A DNA stretch of 64,000 nt from Pseudobythopirellula maris (GTDB lineage Bacteria; Planctomycetota; Planctomycetia; Pirellulales; Lacipirellulaceae): NCBI RefSeq assembly GCF_007859945.1, contig NZ_SJPQ01000001.1, positions 124,001-188,000 on the forward strand, given 5' to 3'. Both the position numbers and the translations under genes were made by a program. The notes beneath the pieces are model-generated. The model had not been told where the DNA came from and made no database searches. It saw only the letters and a list, made by a program, of their open reading frames with translations. Positions 1 to 7,921 of the stretch are shown here, one piece after another (the first letter of the stretch is position 1; every line of letters begins with the position of its first letter).

Positions 1-497
1 TCGACCTCGAGCAACGAGCGATCCTGCGCCGCCGAATGATCGGGTTCGTCTTCCAAAGGTTTCACCTTATCCGCGGCCTTTCGGCCGTTGAGAACGTGGC
101 GGTGCCGTTACGGCTCGATGGCGTCGACGCCTCGCGGGCAATCGAGCGGTCGCTCGAGTTGCTCGACCGCGTTGGGTTAGCCGACAAGGCGCGACAGCCC
201 CCCAGCCGGCTTAGCGTGGGCCAGTGCCAGCGGGTGGCGATCGCCCGCGCCCTGGTGGCCGATCCCCATATCGTGCTCGCAGATGAGCCGACCGCGTCGC
301 TCGACGCCGAGTCGGGTCAGCAGGCTATGGCGTTATTGCGGGAATTAACGGTTGAGACCGGCAGGACCCTGATCGTAGTTACCCACGACCAGCGGATCGT
401 ACCGAAGGGCCCCACCAACGATCGTACGTTTGAGGTAGACAGCGGACGCCTCCGTTTAAAAACGCCCCAAGGAGCAGCAGGCGCCCAATCGCTCTAG
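1..497 (+). CDS. ABC transporter ATP-binding protein, 5' truncated by window edge
   Basis: The reading frame is open from the first codon of the window (position 3), so the N-terminus with the Walker A loop lies outside. What remains is the rest of a MacB/LolD/DevA-type nucleotide-binding domain: a Q-loop (GFVFQ, around 42-56), a signature motif at 210-224 that reads LSVGQ instead of LSGGQ, a Walker B segment (IVLADEP, about 270-290) followed by TASLD, and an H-loop (VVTHD, about 373-390). This family powers export or lipoprotein release at the inner membrane together with a FtsX/MacB-like permease. The permease is not in the window and probably lies upstream. A HlyD-like adaptor begins 17 bp downstream, which supports a tripartite exporter. 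The Gly-to-Val change in the signature motif is tolerated in some members, but its effect here is unknown. Confidence 0.93.
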   Translation, partial: DLEQRAILRRRMIGFVFQRFHLIRGLSAVENVAVPLRLDGVDASRAIERSLELLDRVGLADKARQPPSRLSVGQCQRVAIARALVADPHIVLADEPTASLDAESGQQAMALLRELTVETGRTLIVVTHDQRIVPKGPTNDRTFEVDSGRLRLKTPQGAAGAQSL

Positions 498-514
498 GGA
501 TAGCAGCACACGAA

Positions 515-1573
515 ATGACGCGTTTCATATTCCTCACAACAGTCCTTGCCGCCATCGGTTCGACGGCTTGGTTTATCGACTTCCAGTCGGCGGCTGTAGA
601 GCCCGCCCCGGCGTCGCACGCCCCTTCCGAGGAGATCTGCGCACCCGGAATAGTCGAAGGCGCCACCGAATCGATTGCTCTGAGGCCCGAGTTGAGTGGC
701 GTGGTCGTCGAGCGGCTAGTGGCCGTCGGCGATTGGGTTCAATCGGGACAAACGCTTGTGAGGTTCGACGACCGCTCGGCGCGACTCGAACTGGCGGAAG
801 CGCAAGCTCAGCTCGCACTCTCTCAGGCGAGGTTGGAGCGCATACTCAATGGCGCAAGAAACCACGAGCGCGACGAGGCTCGCGCGCTAGAAGGGGCGGC
901 CGAGTCTAGGCTCTCGCAAGCGATCACAGCTCTCGGCCGTATCGAGCAGCTCGAACGCAAGAACGCTCTGCCCGCCCAAGAAGCCGACGACGCTCGCTCG
1001 AAGGTCGAGACGCTACGCGCCGAATTGGCCGCCTCACGAGCACGGCTCGCGCTGCTCGAGGCGCCGGCCCGTGAAGACGAAGTGCGACTGGCTCGCGCCC
1101 AAGTCTCCGCGGCCGAGGCCTCGGTGGGTCTCGCGCAGGTGATGCTCGAGAAGCGGCTGATCCGCGCCCCCTGCGACGCGCGTGTGCTCGACATCGACGC
1201 CGAGCTGGGCGAACTGATCGGCCCCGCCGACCAGAATCCGGTCGTCGTGCTAGCCGACACCCGCCAACTGCGGGTGCGGGCGTTCATCGAGGAGCTCGAC
1301 GCGCCGCACACCCCAATCGGCGCCGCCACAACGATCACCGCCGATGGCTTGCCGGGCGAAACATTCCACGGCGTGATCACCTCGATCAGCCCGCGTATGG
1401 CGGCGAAGGAGTTCTTCACCAATCGCCCCAACGAGATGTACGACGCCAAGACACGCGAGGCGATCGTCGAAGTGCAAGAAGGCTCCGGTCTGATTGTCGG
1501 CCTGCGGGTCGATCTGCGGATCGACAGCACTCAGGCGACAATGCTCTCAGCCGAGGGAAGGAGCCTGCGATGA
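515..1573 (+). CDS. HlyD/DevB-type membrane fusion protein
   Basis: This 352-residue protein has one N-terminal membrane anchor or uncleaved signal (about residues 2-22) and then a biotinyl-lipoyl-like half (residues ~45-90, with the typical VVVERLVAVGDWVQSGQ strand pattern). A long Ala/Glu/Arg-rich coiled-coil hairpin follows (about 90-210), then the second lipoyl half (LIRAPCDARVLDI) and a beta-barrel domain. That order is the periplasmic adaptor of tripartite ABC exporters such as DevB or MacA. It lies directly behind the ABC ATPase and overlaps the next gene by 4 bp (ATGA at 1570), so it is in the same operon. No outer-membrane TolC-like partner is visible in the window. The exported substrate is unknown; the downstream nitroreductase and ThiF-like genes make a modified small molecule or peptide one possibility (inference). 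Confidence 0.9.
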   Translation: MTRFIFLTTVLAAIGSTAWFIDFQSAAVEPAPASHAPSEEICAPGIVEGATESIALRPELSGVVVERLVAVGDWVQSGQTLVRFDDRSARLELAEAQAQLALSQARLERILNGARNHERDEARALEGAAESRLSQAITALGRIEQLERKNALPAQEADDARSKVETLRAELAASRARLALLEAPAREDEVRLARAQVSAAEASVGLAQVMLEKRLIRAPCDARVLDIDAELGELIGPADQNPVVVLADTRQLRVRAFIEELDAPHTPIGAATTITADGLPGETFHGVITSISPRMAAKEFFTNRPNEMYDAKTREAIVEVQEGSGLIVGLRVDLRIDSTQATMLSAEGRSLR

Positions 1574-2685
1574 CGGTCGCTTGCGAGCCGATCGGCTCGA
1601 CCGTGCTGCGCGACATCGTCGCCGCGGCCACGCGTGCTCCCTCGGCAGAAAACACGCAGCCATGGCGGTTGCAGTGGATCGGCGACAGACTCCGAGTGCT
1701 GCACGACCGTTCGCGCGCGATGTCCTCTGACATCGACTCGATGCTCGACCTTACCGGCATTGGAACGCTCATCGAGTCGCTCGTGATCGCGGCCTCAAGT
1801 CACGGCTTGCAGGCAGAAGTCGAGGCACTTGAGGGCTTGGCAAGCTATGGCCAGTTGCGGCCCGTGACTGACTTGCTGTTCGAAGCGTGCAGCGACACGC
1901 CCGACCCTTTAACCGACACCCTCGAGTCACGTTGCACTACGCGTCGTATGGACGCGAACCGACCGCTCACCCCCGAGCAGCAGCAAGCGTTGCTGGATGC
2001 GGCAGAAGCGTTCCCGCAGGTTCGCATCGATTGGGTCGAGGACGAAGACCTCCGCGCGGTCGCCCGCCTCGTTGGGGTGGGAAATCGTGTGCGGTTCGAG
2101 CACCAGCCGTTCCACGCCGAAATCTATGAGAATCTCCGTTTCACTGCCGAGGAGGCGCTCTGCACTAGCGACGGTCTCGACGTGGCGACATTACAGTTGC
2201 CACTAGGCGCCGCCGGGCTGATGCGGGTGCTCCGTTCCTGGCCGCTTGCCCGAATAGCCAACAGCCTCGGGTTCTCACGGGGCGTGGCCCGACAGGCGTC
2301 GCAAGAGGTGCTCACGAGCAGCGGCGTCGCGCTGCTGAGCGTCGACGCCGCCAACCCCGAGTGTTTCGTCGAGGGTGGACGCGCATTGCAACGCGTTTGG
2401 CTCGAGGCGACTCGTCTCGGGCTGGCGTTCCACCCGATGGCCAGCCTGCCGGTGTTTGTAGCTCACGCCAAGCGATCCTGTCACAGCACGCTGCCGCCCA
2501 GGCAACGCGGGCTCATCACAAGAATGCTTGACGAGCTTCATGAACAGTTTCCCTCGCTAGGCGACAGAACTTTGCAAATGTCTTTCCGGGTCGGTCACGG
2601 AGTGCCTCCAGCACGAAGGACCCTGCGATACAGCACCGAACAGGTATTACAGACCGCCCCCACGAACGAAGGTGTTTTCGGATGA
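1570..2685 (+). CDS. nitroreductase-like FMN protein (Acg / Rv1355c C-terminal type)
   Basis: The 371-residue protein has the FMN-binding start typical of this family (APSAENTQPW, residues ~18-27) and the two-lobed layout of about 330-370 residues seen in Acg/Rv2032-like and Rv1355c-like proteins. These are larger than classical NfsB nitroreductases. It overlaps the HlyD gene by 4 bp upstream and the ThiF-like gene by 4 bp downstream, so translation is probably coupled. In mycobacterial Rv1355c (MoeY) a ThiF domain and a nitroreductase-like domain are fused in one polypeptide. Here the two parts are separate adjacent genes in the reverse order. The substrate is not known for this family branch, and a redox or dehydrogenase step on an adenylated or tethered compound is only an inference. 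Confidence 0.82.
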   Translation: MTVACEPIGSTVLRDIVAAATRAPSAENTQPWRLQWIGDRLRVLHDRSRAMSSDIDSMLDLTGIGTLIESLVIAASSHGLQAEVEALEGLASYGQLRPVTDLLFEACSDTPDPLTDTLESRCTTRRMDANRPLTPEQQQALLDAAEAFPQVRIDWVEDEDLRAVARLVGVGNRVRFEHQPFHAEIYENLRFTAEEALCTSDGLDVATLQLPLGAAGLMRVLRSWPLARIANSLGFSRGVARQASQEVLTSSGVALLSVDAANPECFVEGGRALQRVWLEATRLGLAFHPMASLPVFVAHAKRSCHSTLPPRQRGLITRMLDELHEQFPSLGDRTLQMSFRVGHGVPPARRTLRYSTEQVLQTAPTNEGVFG

Positions 2686-3602
2686 GCTCCAGCATATTGC
2701 TCGAAGTTCCGGAGGTCGCCGTTGAGGCGAAGCGTTCGGACTGGACCTACGAGGAGGCATTCAAACGCAACCGTGGGCTGGTCTCCGAGGCGGAGCAGGA
2801 GAAGCTCCGCAACAGCCGGGTTGTGATCGCCGGCATGGGCGGCGTGGGCGGGTCGCACCTGATCACGCTTGCTCGCCTTGGCGTCGGCAAGTTCACGATC
2901 GCCGATCCCGATACCTTCGAGGTCGCCAACTTCAACCGGCAGCACGGCGCCACGGTCTCGAACCTAGGACGCAACAAGGCGGAGGCGATGGCCGCGGCGG
3001 CGCTCGACATCAATCCGGATCTCGACATACGCGTGATGCCGACCTACGTCGACGAGTCGAACGTGGGCGCGTTCCTCGACGGCGCCGATCTGTTCGTCGA
3101 TGGCTTCGATTTCTTCGCGATCGAGGCTCGCCGGATGACGTTCAACTTAGCCGCACAGCGGGGTGTGTGGGCGGTCACGGCCGGGCCGATCGGGTTTAGC
3201 ACCGCTTGGCTTGCATTTGACCCAAGCGGCATGGGGTTCGACGACTACTTCGACATCGATGACGAGTCGAGTCGGATTGATTCGTTGGTGGCGTTTGCAG
3301 TGGGTCTTACCCCCAAAGCGACGCATCTTCCTTATATGGACCTCTCTTGCGCCAGCGTTGATGAGCGGACCGGGCCTTCGGCTGCGTTGGCCTGCCAACT
3401 CGCGAGCGGGGTAGTTGGCTCGCTGGCGGTGAACCTGCTTCTGCAACGCGACACGCGGATCGCGGCTCCGTGGTACTCGCAGTTCGACGCCTACCGCGCC
3501 CAGCTAAAGCGGGGCAAACTGAGAAACGGTAACCGAGGGATTGTTCAGCAAATCAAACGCCGGGTCTTGAAGAATAGGTTTGAGGGGAGGGTCGCCGAGT
3601 GA
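2682..3602 (+). CDS. ThiF/HesA/MoeB-family E1-like adenylyltransferase
   Basis: This 306-residue protein carries the E1-like Rossmann fold: GMGGVGG nucleotide loop (residues ~51-57), the DPDTFEVANFNRQ block with the Asp, Asn and Arg that bind ATP/Mg, and the following NKAEAM lysine. These motifs show ATP-dependent acyl-adenylate chemistry on a carboxyl group. The paired Cys-x-x-Cys zinc ligands of MoeB/ThiF are not evident. A Cys at about 231 (DLSCAS) and another about 18 residues on could act as nucleophiles, but this is not established. It overlaps the nitroreductase gene by 4 bp and is the last gene before a strong terminator. The known precedent for the pair is Rv1355c/MoeY; no ubiquitin-like or ThiS-like partner gene is visible nearby. 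Confidence 0.88.
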   Translation: MSSSILLEVPEVAVEAKRSDWTYEEAFKRNRGLVSEAEQEKLRNSRVVIAGMGGVGGSHLITLARLGVGKFTIADPDTFEVANFNRQHGATVSNLGRNKAEAMAAAALDINPDLDIRVMPTYVDESNVGAFLDGADLFVDGFDFFAIEARRMTFNLAAQRGVWAVTAGPIGFSTAWLAFDPSGMGFDDYFDIDDESSRIDSLVAFAVGLTPKATHLPYMDLSCASVDERTGPSAALACQLASGVVGSLAVNLLLQRDTRIAAPWYSQFDAYRAQLKRGKLRNGNRGIVQQIKRRVLKNRFEGRVAE

Positions 3603-3721
3603 ACCCGCCTATCACTCCGAACTCGAAGCCGGGCAGCTTCTGAGACGCCCAACGGCTCTTCGAATCTAGCCGGCAATTCCGACCTATATATGGTTCTCAT
3701 CGGAATATGTGTGACCGACAA

Positions 3722-3757
3722 AAAAAGCCTCCCGAGAAGAATCCCGGGAGGCTTTTT
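3722..3757. terminator. bidirectional intrinsic terminator
   Basis: A perfect 8-bp GC-rich stem (3727-3734 with 3745-3752) encloses a 10-nt loop and is flanked by an A-run on the left and a T-run on the right, so it works as a rho-independent terminator on both strands. It sits between the convergent ends of the ThiF-like gene (+) and the PEP-CTERM gene (-), which is where a shared terminator is expected. Confidence 0.93.
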
Positions 3758-3816
3758 GTCGATTTTACCTACGAGTGGGACGGGGAATATTCCGTCTCCG
3801 TCGTGGAATTCAAGCA

Positions 3817-4704
3817 TCAGCCGCGAGACACAGCACGCCGGTTCGCGGCGACAAGGCCTAGAAGCGAAGCCCAAACGAAGACCGAGACCGGCTCGGGCGT
3901 CGGGGCGTTAATCGCGATAGTCGCGCGATTCGCGAAGTCCCAAGAAGCAGAATCCGAGTTGGTGTTGGCAAAAACACTGCCGTCTCGCAGTGCGATTTGC
4001 CCGAAGGTGTCGAACGCCGAGTCGGCGTCGGTCTGCACATCGGCGCCAACGGGCTGGAACGTCGAAGGGTCGGGCAGGCCCGGGCCGGTCTGAAGGATCG
4101 ATAGCGAGGCCGTCTCCTGCGCTGAACCGCCAACGGTGAGACCGAAGTTAGTGATCTGGAAGAAGTCGGAAGCAGTGGCTTTACCAGCGGTCAACTCCAT
4201 ATCCCAGTCGGCGCCAGTGAAGTAGGCCAAGTCGGTCGCCAGGTTCTCGGGGTCGGGCGCGGTCGGCGATGATACGACGATGGCCATCGTTAGCGGATCG
4301 ATCGGATTGCCACCAACACCCTCGGCCAGCAGTGCCGGGTCGAGGAGATCGGCGAAGGTGTAGCCGGGGACTGTCGAGGGGCCGTGCTCAATGACCGGCG
4401 TTCCTCCAGGACCAACAAAGCCCAGGAAAGCAGTGACCTCGATCGCGAACAGGGTGGTGATTTCACCACCAACAATGTCCTGGTTGCCGCCACCATCAAG
4501 GGCGACTTCATCGAAGTTGAGGTAACCATAGACCACATCGCCGACGCTCAGGCCGTCACCGGTTACGTCGTAGACGTTCGACCGGCTCTGGTCGATGATG
4601 AGGTCTTCGATGCTGTTGAACGAAAGGTTCTGGCTAAGGACGCTGGCTTCGGCTTGGCTAGCAAGCAAACCGAGCAGAGCGAACGAGAACAAAAGAGTAC
4701 GCAT
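3817..4704 (-). CDS. PEP-CTERM sorting-domain protein
   Basis: The chosen start at 4704 has a GGAG ribosome site about 7 nt upstream and gives a clean signal peptide (MRTLLFSFALLGLLASQAEA). An upstream in-frame start at 4755 would bury that signal. The 295-residue protein ends in a PEP-CTERM signal: TPEPVS, a hydrophobic stretch, then ARG/Arg-rich residues (ANRRAVSRG). The middle is acidic and poor in Cys, as expected for an exported structural protein, and I recognise no catalytic domain. PEP-CTERM proteins are processed by exosortases, and one is encoded at 6929. It reads toward the terminator at 3722-3757. Confidence 0.88.
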   Translation of the reverse strand: MRTLLFSFALLGLLASQAEASVLSQNLSFNSIEDLIIDQSRSNVYDVTGDGLSVGDVVYGYLNFDEVALDGGGNQDIVGGEITTLFAIEVTAFLGFVGPGGTPVIEHGPSTVPGYTFADLLDPALLAEGVGGNPIDPLTMAIVVSSPTAPDPENLATDLAYFTGADWDMELTAGKATASDFFQITNFGLTVGGSAQETASLSILQTGPGLPDPSTFQPVGADVQTDADSAFDTFGQIALRDGSVFANTNSDSASWDFANRATIAINAPTPEPVSVFVWASLLGLVAANRRAVSRG

Positions 4705-4794
4705 CGGATATCTCCAAGTATTGAGTTGAGAACGCATGCAAGTGAGTGAACGCAAACGGAGGCGATGGCTTGGAAGCCAGCGTCTCTTGAGCGA

Positions 4795-5412
4795 TCACCC
4801 TCGCGGCGGTCTCAGCAACTCAGTTCCCGGAGCTTCAGGAAGAAGTAGCGATCGCTCGAAGGCGACTCGCTGGAGGAGGGGGTCGCGAGCCGATAGCTCG
4901 ACGGCTGGCGCCATCACAGCGGCGCCGATGCCTCCCGTGGAGCCGGTGGATGCGCCACCGGTGGTCGAACCACTCGAAGAATTGTTCGCGCTGGGGGCGA
5001 GTGCGTAGTTCGCCGGCGCGTTCTCTTTTGGTTGGCCTGGTGGTGAGCCAGGTGTCGGCCACGCGTTTCTAGCCGTGATAGGCGGTGGGCTGGTTGTGGC
5101 GCCCATGCCCTTCTTAGCGGTCATGCCCGAGGATACGCCGGCCGATTGGTCATTCTCCTCGGAGAGCTGCTTGATCAGCTGGTCGACCTGGGTGGGAGTG
5201 CTGCCGATCTGGAGCGAATTCAGGTCAGTCGAGAGCGGATCGACATTAATGCCGATCGAGGGCATCCCGCCGACGATGCTGGCTCGAGACTCTGAGGCCC
5301 AGGTGGCGCCGACGCTTGTGATCAAGGCCATGGCGCAACAACGCACCAAGCTGCTCCAGCATGCTGCTGAGAAGCGGGCGTGGTTTGCGGTGGTTTTGCC
5401 TTGCGGAATCAA
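4795..5412 (-). CDS. secreted low-complexity protein of unknown function
   Basis: I do not recognise this 205-residue protein. It begins at a TTG in the longest version; an ATG at 5331 is an alternative, and neither has a clear ribosome site. The N-terminus contains basic residues followed by a hydrophobic stretch ending near ATWASESRA, which looks like a signal peptide. A Ser/Gly/Thr-rich low-complexity segment follows (around residues 140-165), then a C-terminal part rich in Leu and Arg. There is no PEP-CTERM tail. A 26-nt upstream sequence is shared with the upstream region of the large G8 protein at 43.4 kb. Coding is supported by strong GC bias at third positions and by the secretory N-terminus. 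Confidence 0.6.
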   Translation of the reverse strand: MIPQGKTTANHARFSAACWSSLVRCCAMALITSVGATWASESRASIVGGMPSIGINVDPLSTDLNSLQIGSTPTQVDQLIKQLSEENDQSAGVSSGMTAKKGMGATTSPPPITARNAWPTPGSPPGQPKENAPANYALAPSANNSSSGSTTGGASTGSTGGIGAAVMAPAVELSARDPLLQRVAFERSLLLPEAPGTELLRPPRG

Positions 5413-5416
5413 CTTT

Positions 5417-5442
5417 TAGGCACGCTTGGAGCGGGCTAGCGG
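5417..5442 (-). promoter_or_regulatory. shared upstream motif, copy 1
   Basis: These 26 bases match 43438-43463 at 20 positions, including 12 identical bases at one end and 5 at the other. Both copies lie just upstream of a minus-strand gene for a secreted protein and have the same orientation relative to it. The role is unknown; a promoter or leader element is an inference. Confidence 0.3.
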
Positions 5443-5995
5443 TGATTGTGTAGCAGGCGTCGGAACGCAGGTTGCGCTTGTCCGAACGGGACGCATTATG
5501 CCGGTGGTAGGGAGTTCTAGCAAGCGAAAAAAGTGGAGATCCGTAGCGAATCTAGAAAAGCTGCTTCCCGTGGCGGCATGGGAGGGTTGGGGTGAATTCG
5601 GGGCGCTGTGGGTACTCGCCTTCCCGTAGAGATGATCTAACTAGAGGGGTCGCCTGATCAGGGGTCAAGCGTTGGAGGTTGCTGCTCCCTTCTGGGCGAG
5701 GAAGGCTGGTCATAAGGATGTTGCCGACTGGCCTATTCAAGGTAATTTGAGAAGCTCAGCCCTGATTCCTTGCGGGTCTCCCAAAGCGGAAGTAGTATGG
5801 CCACCTAACGAGTGAGAGTGGTTTAAAAGACAAAATCAACCCCACCTGCCGGGTGGCTGCCTGGCCGCCCTAAACGCCCTACTCGCTTAGGCTTGAGTAG
5901 GCTCGCCCGTCTGCAAACGCTTACGCGAAGATACTATCCATGCCGCGTTCGCGGCTGCACGCAACATCGATTGACTAAGCGATAGCTTGACTCCT
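5443..5995. other. gene-free leader region of the polysaccharide locus
   Basis: I see no credible gene in these roughly 550 bases between the divergent secreted-protein gene and the antiterminator gene. The region should hold the promoter of the polysaccharide locus. One weak candidate is a TTG-containing -35-like hexamer near 5771 followed after 17 bases by TAGTAT, but the match is poor. A specialised NusG protein is encoded just downstream, so a long untranslated leader with a recruitment site is plausible; I cannot identify such a site by eye. Confidence 0.4.
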
Positions 5996-6700
5996 ATGCA
6001 AGCCACCGGTGGCACAGATCTGCTCTGTGATCAGACTACGCAACCTTTCGCAGCGAGCGAAGTAGGTAAGTACGTCTATCCCGCCGATCTGTTTGCCCCT
6101 TCTAGGCTTATCACCGCTACCGACAATGAATCGCCGATTGAGGGGGATTCGTCAGATACAGCTATAGCTCTGACAGAAGCCGCTTCGGACGACAGTTGGT
6201 GGTTGGTTTACACGAAGAGTCGCCAAGAGAAGAGATTATCCGAACAGCTCACCCGTATGAGGCTGCCGCATTATCTGCCGGTGCAGAAACGCGAGGCGAT
6301 CACACGCGGACGCGTAAGGTTGGTGGAAGAGCCGGTGTTCACGGGCTATTTGTTCCTCTATGCCGATGGCGAGGGGCGTCGCGAAGCGCTCACTACCAAT
6401 CGTATTAGCACCACGAATCGCGTTGAGAATGGCGAGCGGCTCGGAGCCGAGCTTGCTCAGATCGCCCGATCGCTTGCCGACGGCGCCAGGTTATCGATTG
6501 AATCGAAGATCGAGCCAGGGGACTGGGCCCGGGTGAAGACAGGAGTTTACGAGGGCCTTGAGGGACAAGTTTTGTCGCGTCAAGGAAAAACCAAGCTGTT
6601 GCTGTCGGTCACATTCTTGAAGCAAGGCGCTTCAATGGAGATTCACGACAGCTTGTTGGAGACGATTGACCCGCCTGAAATGGCAGGCTTACCCCGGTAG
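5996..6700 (+). CDS. NusG-like transcription antitermination protein (RfaH/UpxY/LoaP type)
   Basis: After an N-terminal extension of about 65 residues, the protein has a NusG N-terminal domain (WWLVYTKSRQEKRLSEQL, then LPHYLPVQKRE and VFTGYLFLY). It ends with a KOW domain (IEPGDWARVKTGVYEGLEGQV). Specialised NusG paralogues of this kind bind paused RNA polymerase and let it read through long polysaccharide operons. Its place as the first gene of a ~33-kb EPS locus fits that role exactly. The ATG at 5996 is chosen; a TTG at 5987 in the same frame is also possible, and neither has a clear Shine-Dalgarno site. The N-terminal extension is longer than in RfaH and its job is unknown. Confidence 0.88.
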   Translation: MQATGGTDLLCDQTTQPFAASEVGKYVYPADLFAPSRLITATDNESPIEGDSSDTAIALTEAASDDSWWLVYTKSRQEKRLSEQLTRMRLPHYLPVQKREAITRGRVRLVEEPVFTGYLFLYADGEGRREALTTNRISTTNRVENGERLGAELAQIARSLADGARLSIESKIEPGDWARVKTGVYEGLEGQVLSRQGKTKLLLSVTFLKQGASMEIHDSLLETIDPPEMAGLPR

Positions 6701-6928
6701 TCCCGGGGGGCGCCCGAAGAGACGGCAAGAATTGCAGTCGAGGCTTCAAGCGGGGGGGAGGCGGCGTGGAACGGATTCGCGTTGTCTGGGAAGTGACAAA
6801 TCGGCACGCGCTCCGTGCGCCTCGGCCGCCTCGTGCGGAACGTTTGCGAATCGCCTCGCAATCGAAGAGAACGGAGTGTGCCGTGCTCGAAATGACGATT
6901 CTTCGCCGAAACTTAGGACGCATCAGGC

Positions 6929-7870
6929 GTGAGCAGCAACAAGCCCAAGAAGCCGGACCAAGCACCGCCTGTGGCGACCGCCGATGACCCTAAAATGGGG
7001 GTAATCGGATGGGTGTCGATTGTGGCTGCGGTATTGGCGATCGGTTGGGCCTACTTTCCCGCTCTCTCGGAAATGTTGGCGGCCTGGGGTCGCGACCCCG
7101 ACTATTCGCACGGGTACCTCGTCGCGCCAATCGCGGCGTTCTTTCTTTGGGCCCGTCGCGACAAGCTCGACGCAAGTCTCCTGGCCCCTAACTGGTGGGG
7201 CCTTGCGGTGCTCTTGATCGCCCTCTTGATGAGGGCGATGTCGGGCTGGTACTTCCTGGGCCCGGTTGATGCGTGGACGCTTCTCGTCACGCTCTCAGGC
7301 GCCGTTCTGCTGCTATTCGGATGGCATTGCCTCAAGTGGTGCCTGCCGAGCCTGGCTTTCTTGTTCTTCATGTTTCCGCTTCCTTACTCGATGGAGACAT
7401 GGCTCAGCGTTCCGCTGCAGCAGTTGGCGACGCGTCTGAGCACCGAGACCCTTCAGCTCCTAGGGCAGCCGGCGATCGCCGAAGGCAACGTGATATGGAT
7501 CGAAGACTACCCATTGTTTGTTGCTGAGGCGTGCTCAGGATTACGCATCTTGGTTGGCGTGTTCGCACTCGCCTTTGCCTACGTGCTGTTCTCGCGTTGG
7601 TCGTGGTGGCAGAAAATCATTGTTTTGGCCGCTGCTGTACCGGTCGCCTTGGCGGCGAACTGTGTGCGGATCGTTGTCACTGGTTTGCTCTATCGCGCTT
7701 TTTCGAGCGATGTCGCCCATCAGTTCGGCCACGACACGGCTGGGGTTCTGATGATCCCGTTAGCTGCCGGCATGTTCTGGTTGCTGTTGGTTTACCTCGA
7801 GAAGTTGTTCCCTCTTGTGGTCGAGGTTTCGATGCTCGACACGGTTGGCGGTTCAAAGAGATCAGGCTGA
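6929..7870 (+). CDS. exosortase (Xrt family membrane transpeptidase)
   Basis: This 313-residue polytopic membrane protein starts at a GTG. It has the three conserved exosortase residues in their usual motifs: Cys202 in EACSGLR, Arg247 in NCVRIV, and His268 in FGHDTAG, all lying near or between predicted membrane helices. Exosortases cleave and sort PEP-CTERM proteins at the cytoplasmic membrane and are typically found inside exopolysaccharide loci. An EpsI-type partner lies at 14963 and several PEP-CTERM substrates are within the window (3817, 46760, 47968, 48941). The first ~25 residues form a polar cytoplasmic N-terminus. I cannot assign the exact Xrt subclass without profile scores. Confidence 0.93.
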   Translation: MSSNKPKKPDQAPPVATADDPKMGVIGWVSIVAAVLAIGWAYFPALSEMLAAWGRDPDYSHGYLVAPIAAFFLWARRDKLDASLLAPNWWGLAVLLIALLMRAMSGWYFLGPVDAWTLLVTLSGAVLLLFGWHCLKWCLPSLAFLFFMFPLPYSMETWLSVPLQQLATRLSTETLQLLGQPAIAEGNVIWIEDYPLFVAEACSGLRILVGVFALAFAYVLFSRWSWWQKIIVLAAAVPVALAANCVRIVVTGLLYRAFSSDVAHQFGHDTAGVLMIPLAAGMFWLLLVYLEKLFPLVVEVSMLDTVGGSKRSG

Positions 7871-7921
7871 TCTGGGCGAGCATCCAGGCTCACCCCACAA
7901 CTCACCTATTGCTCTCCCATC

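Noticed and set aside
823-1530. 235-residue open frame on the minus strand opposite the HlyD-like gene
   Set aside because: Ser/Arg-rich antisense translation, no motif, and the plus strand encodes an obvious membrane fusion protein.
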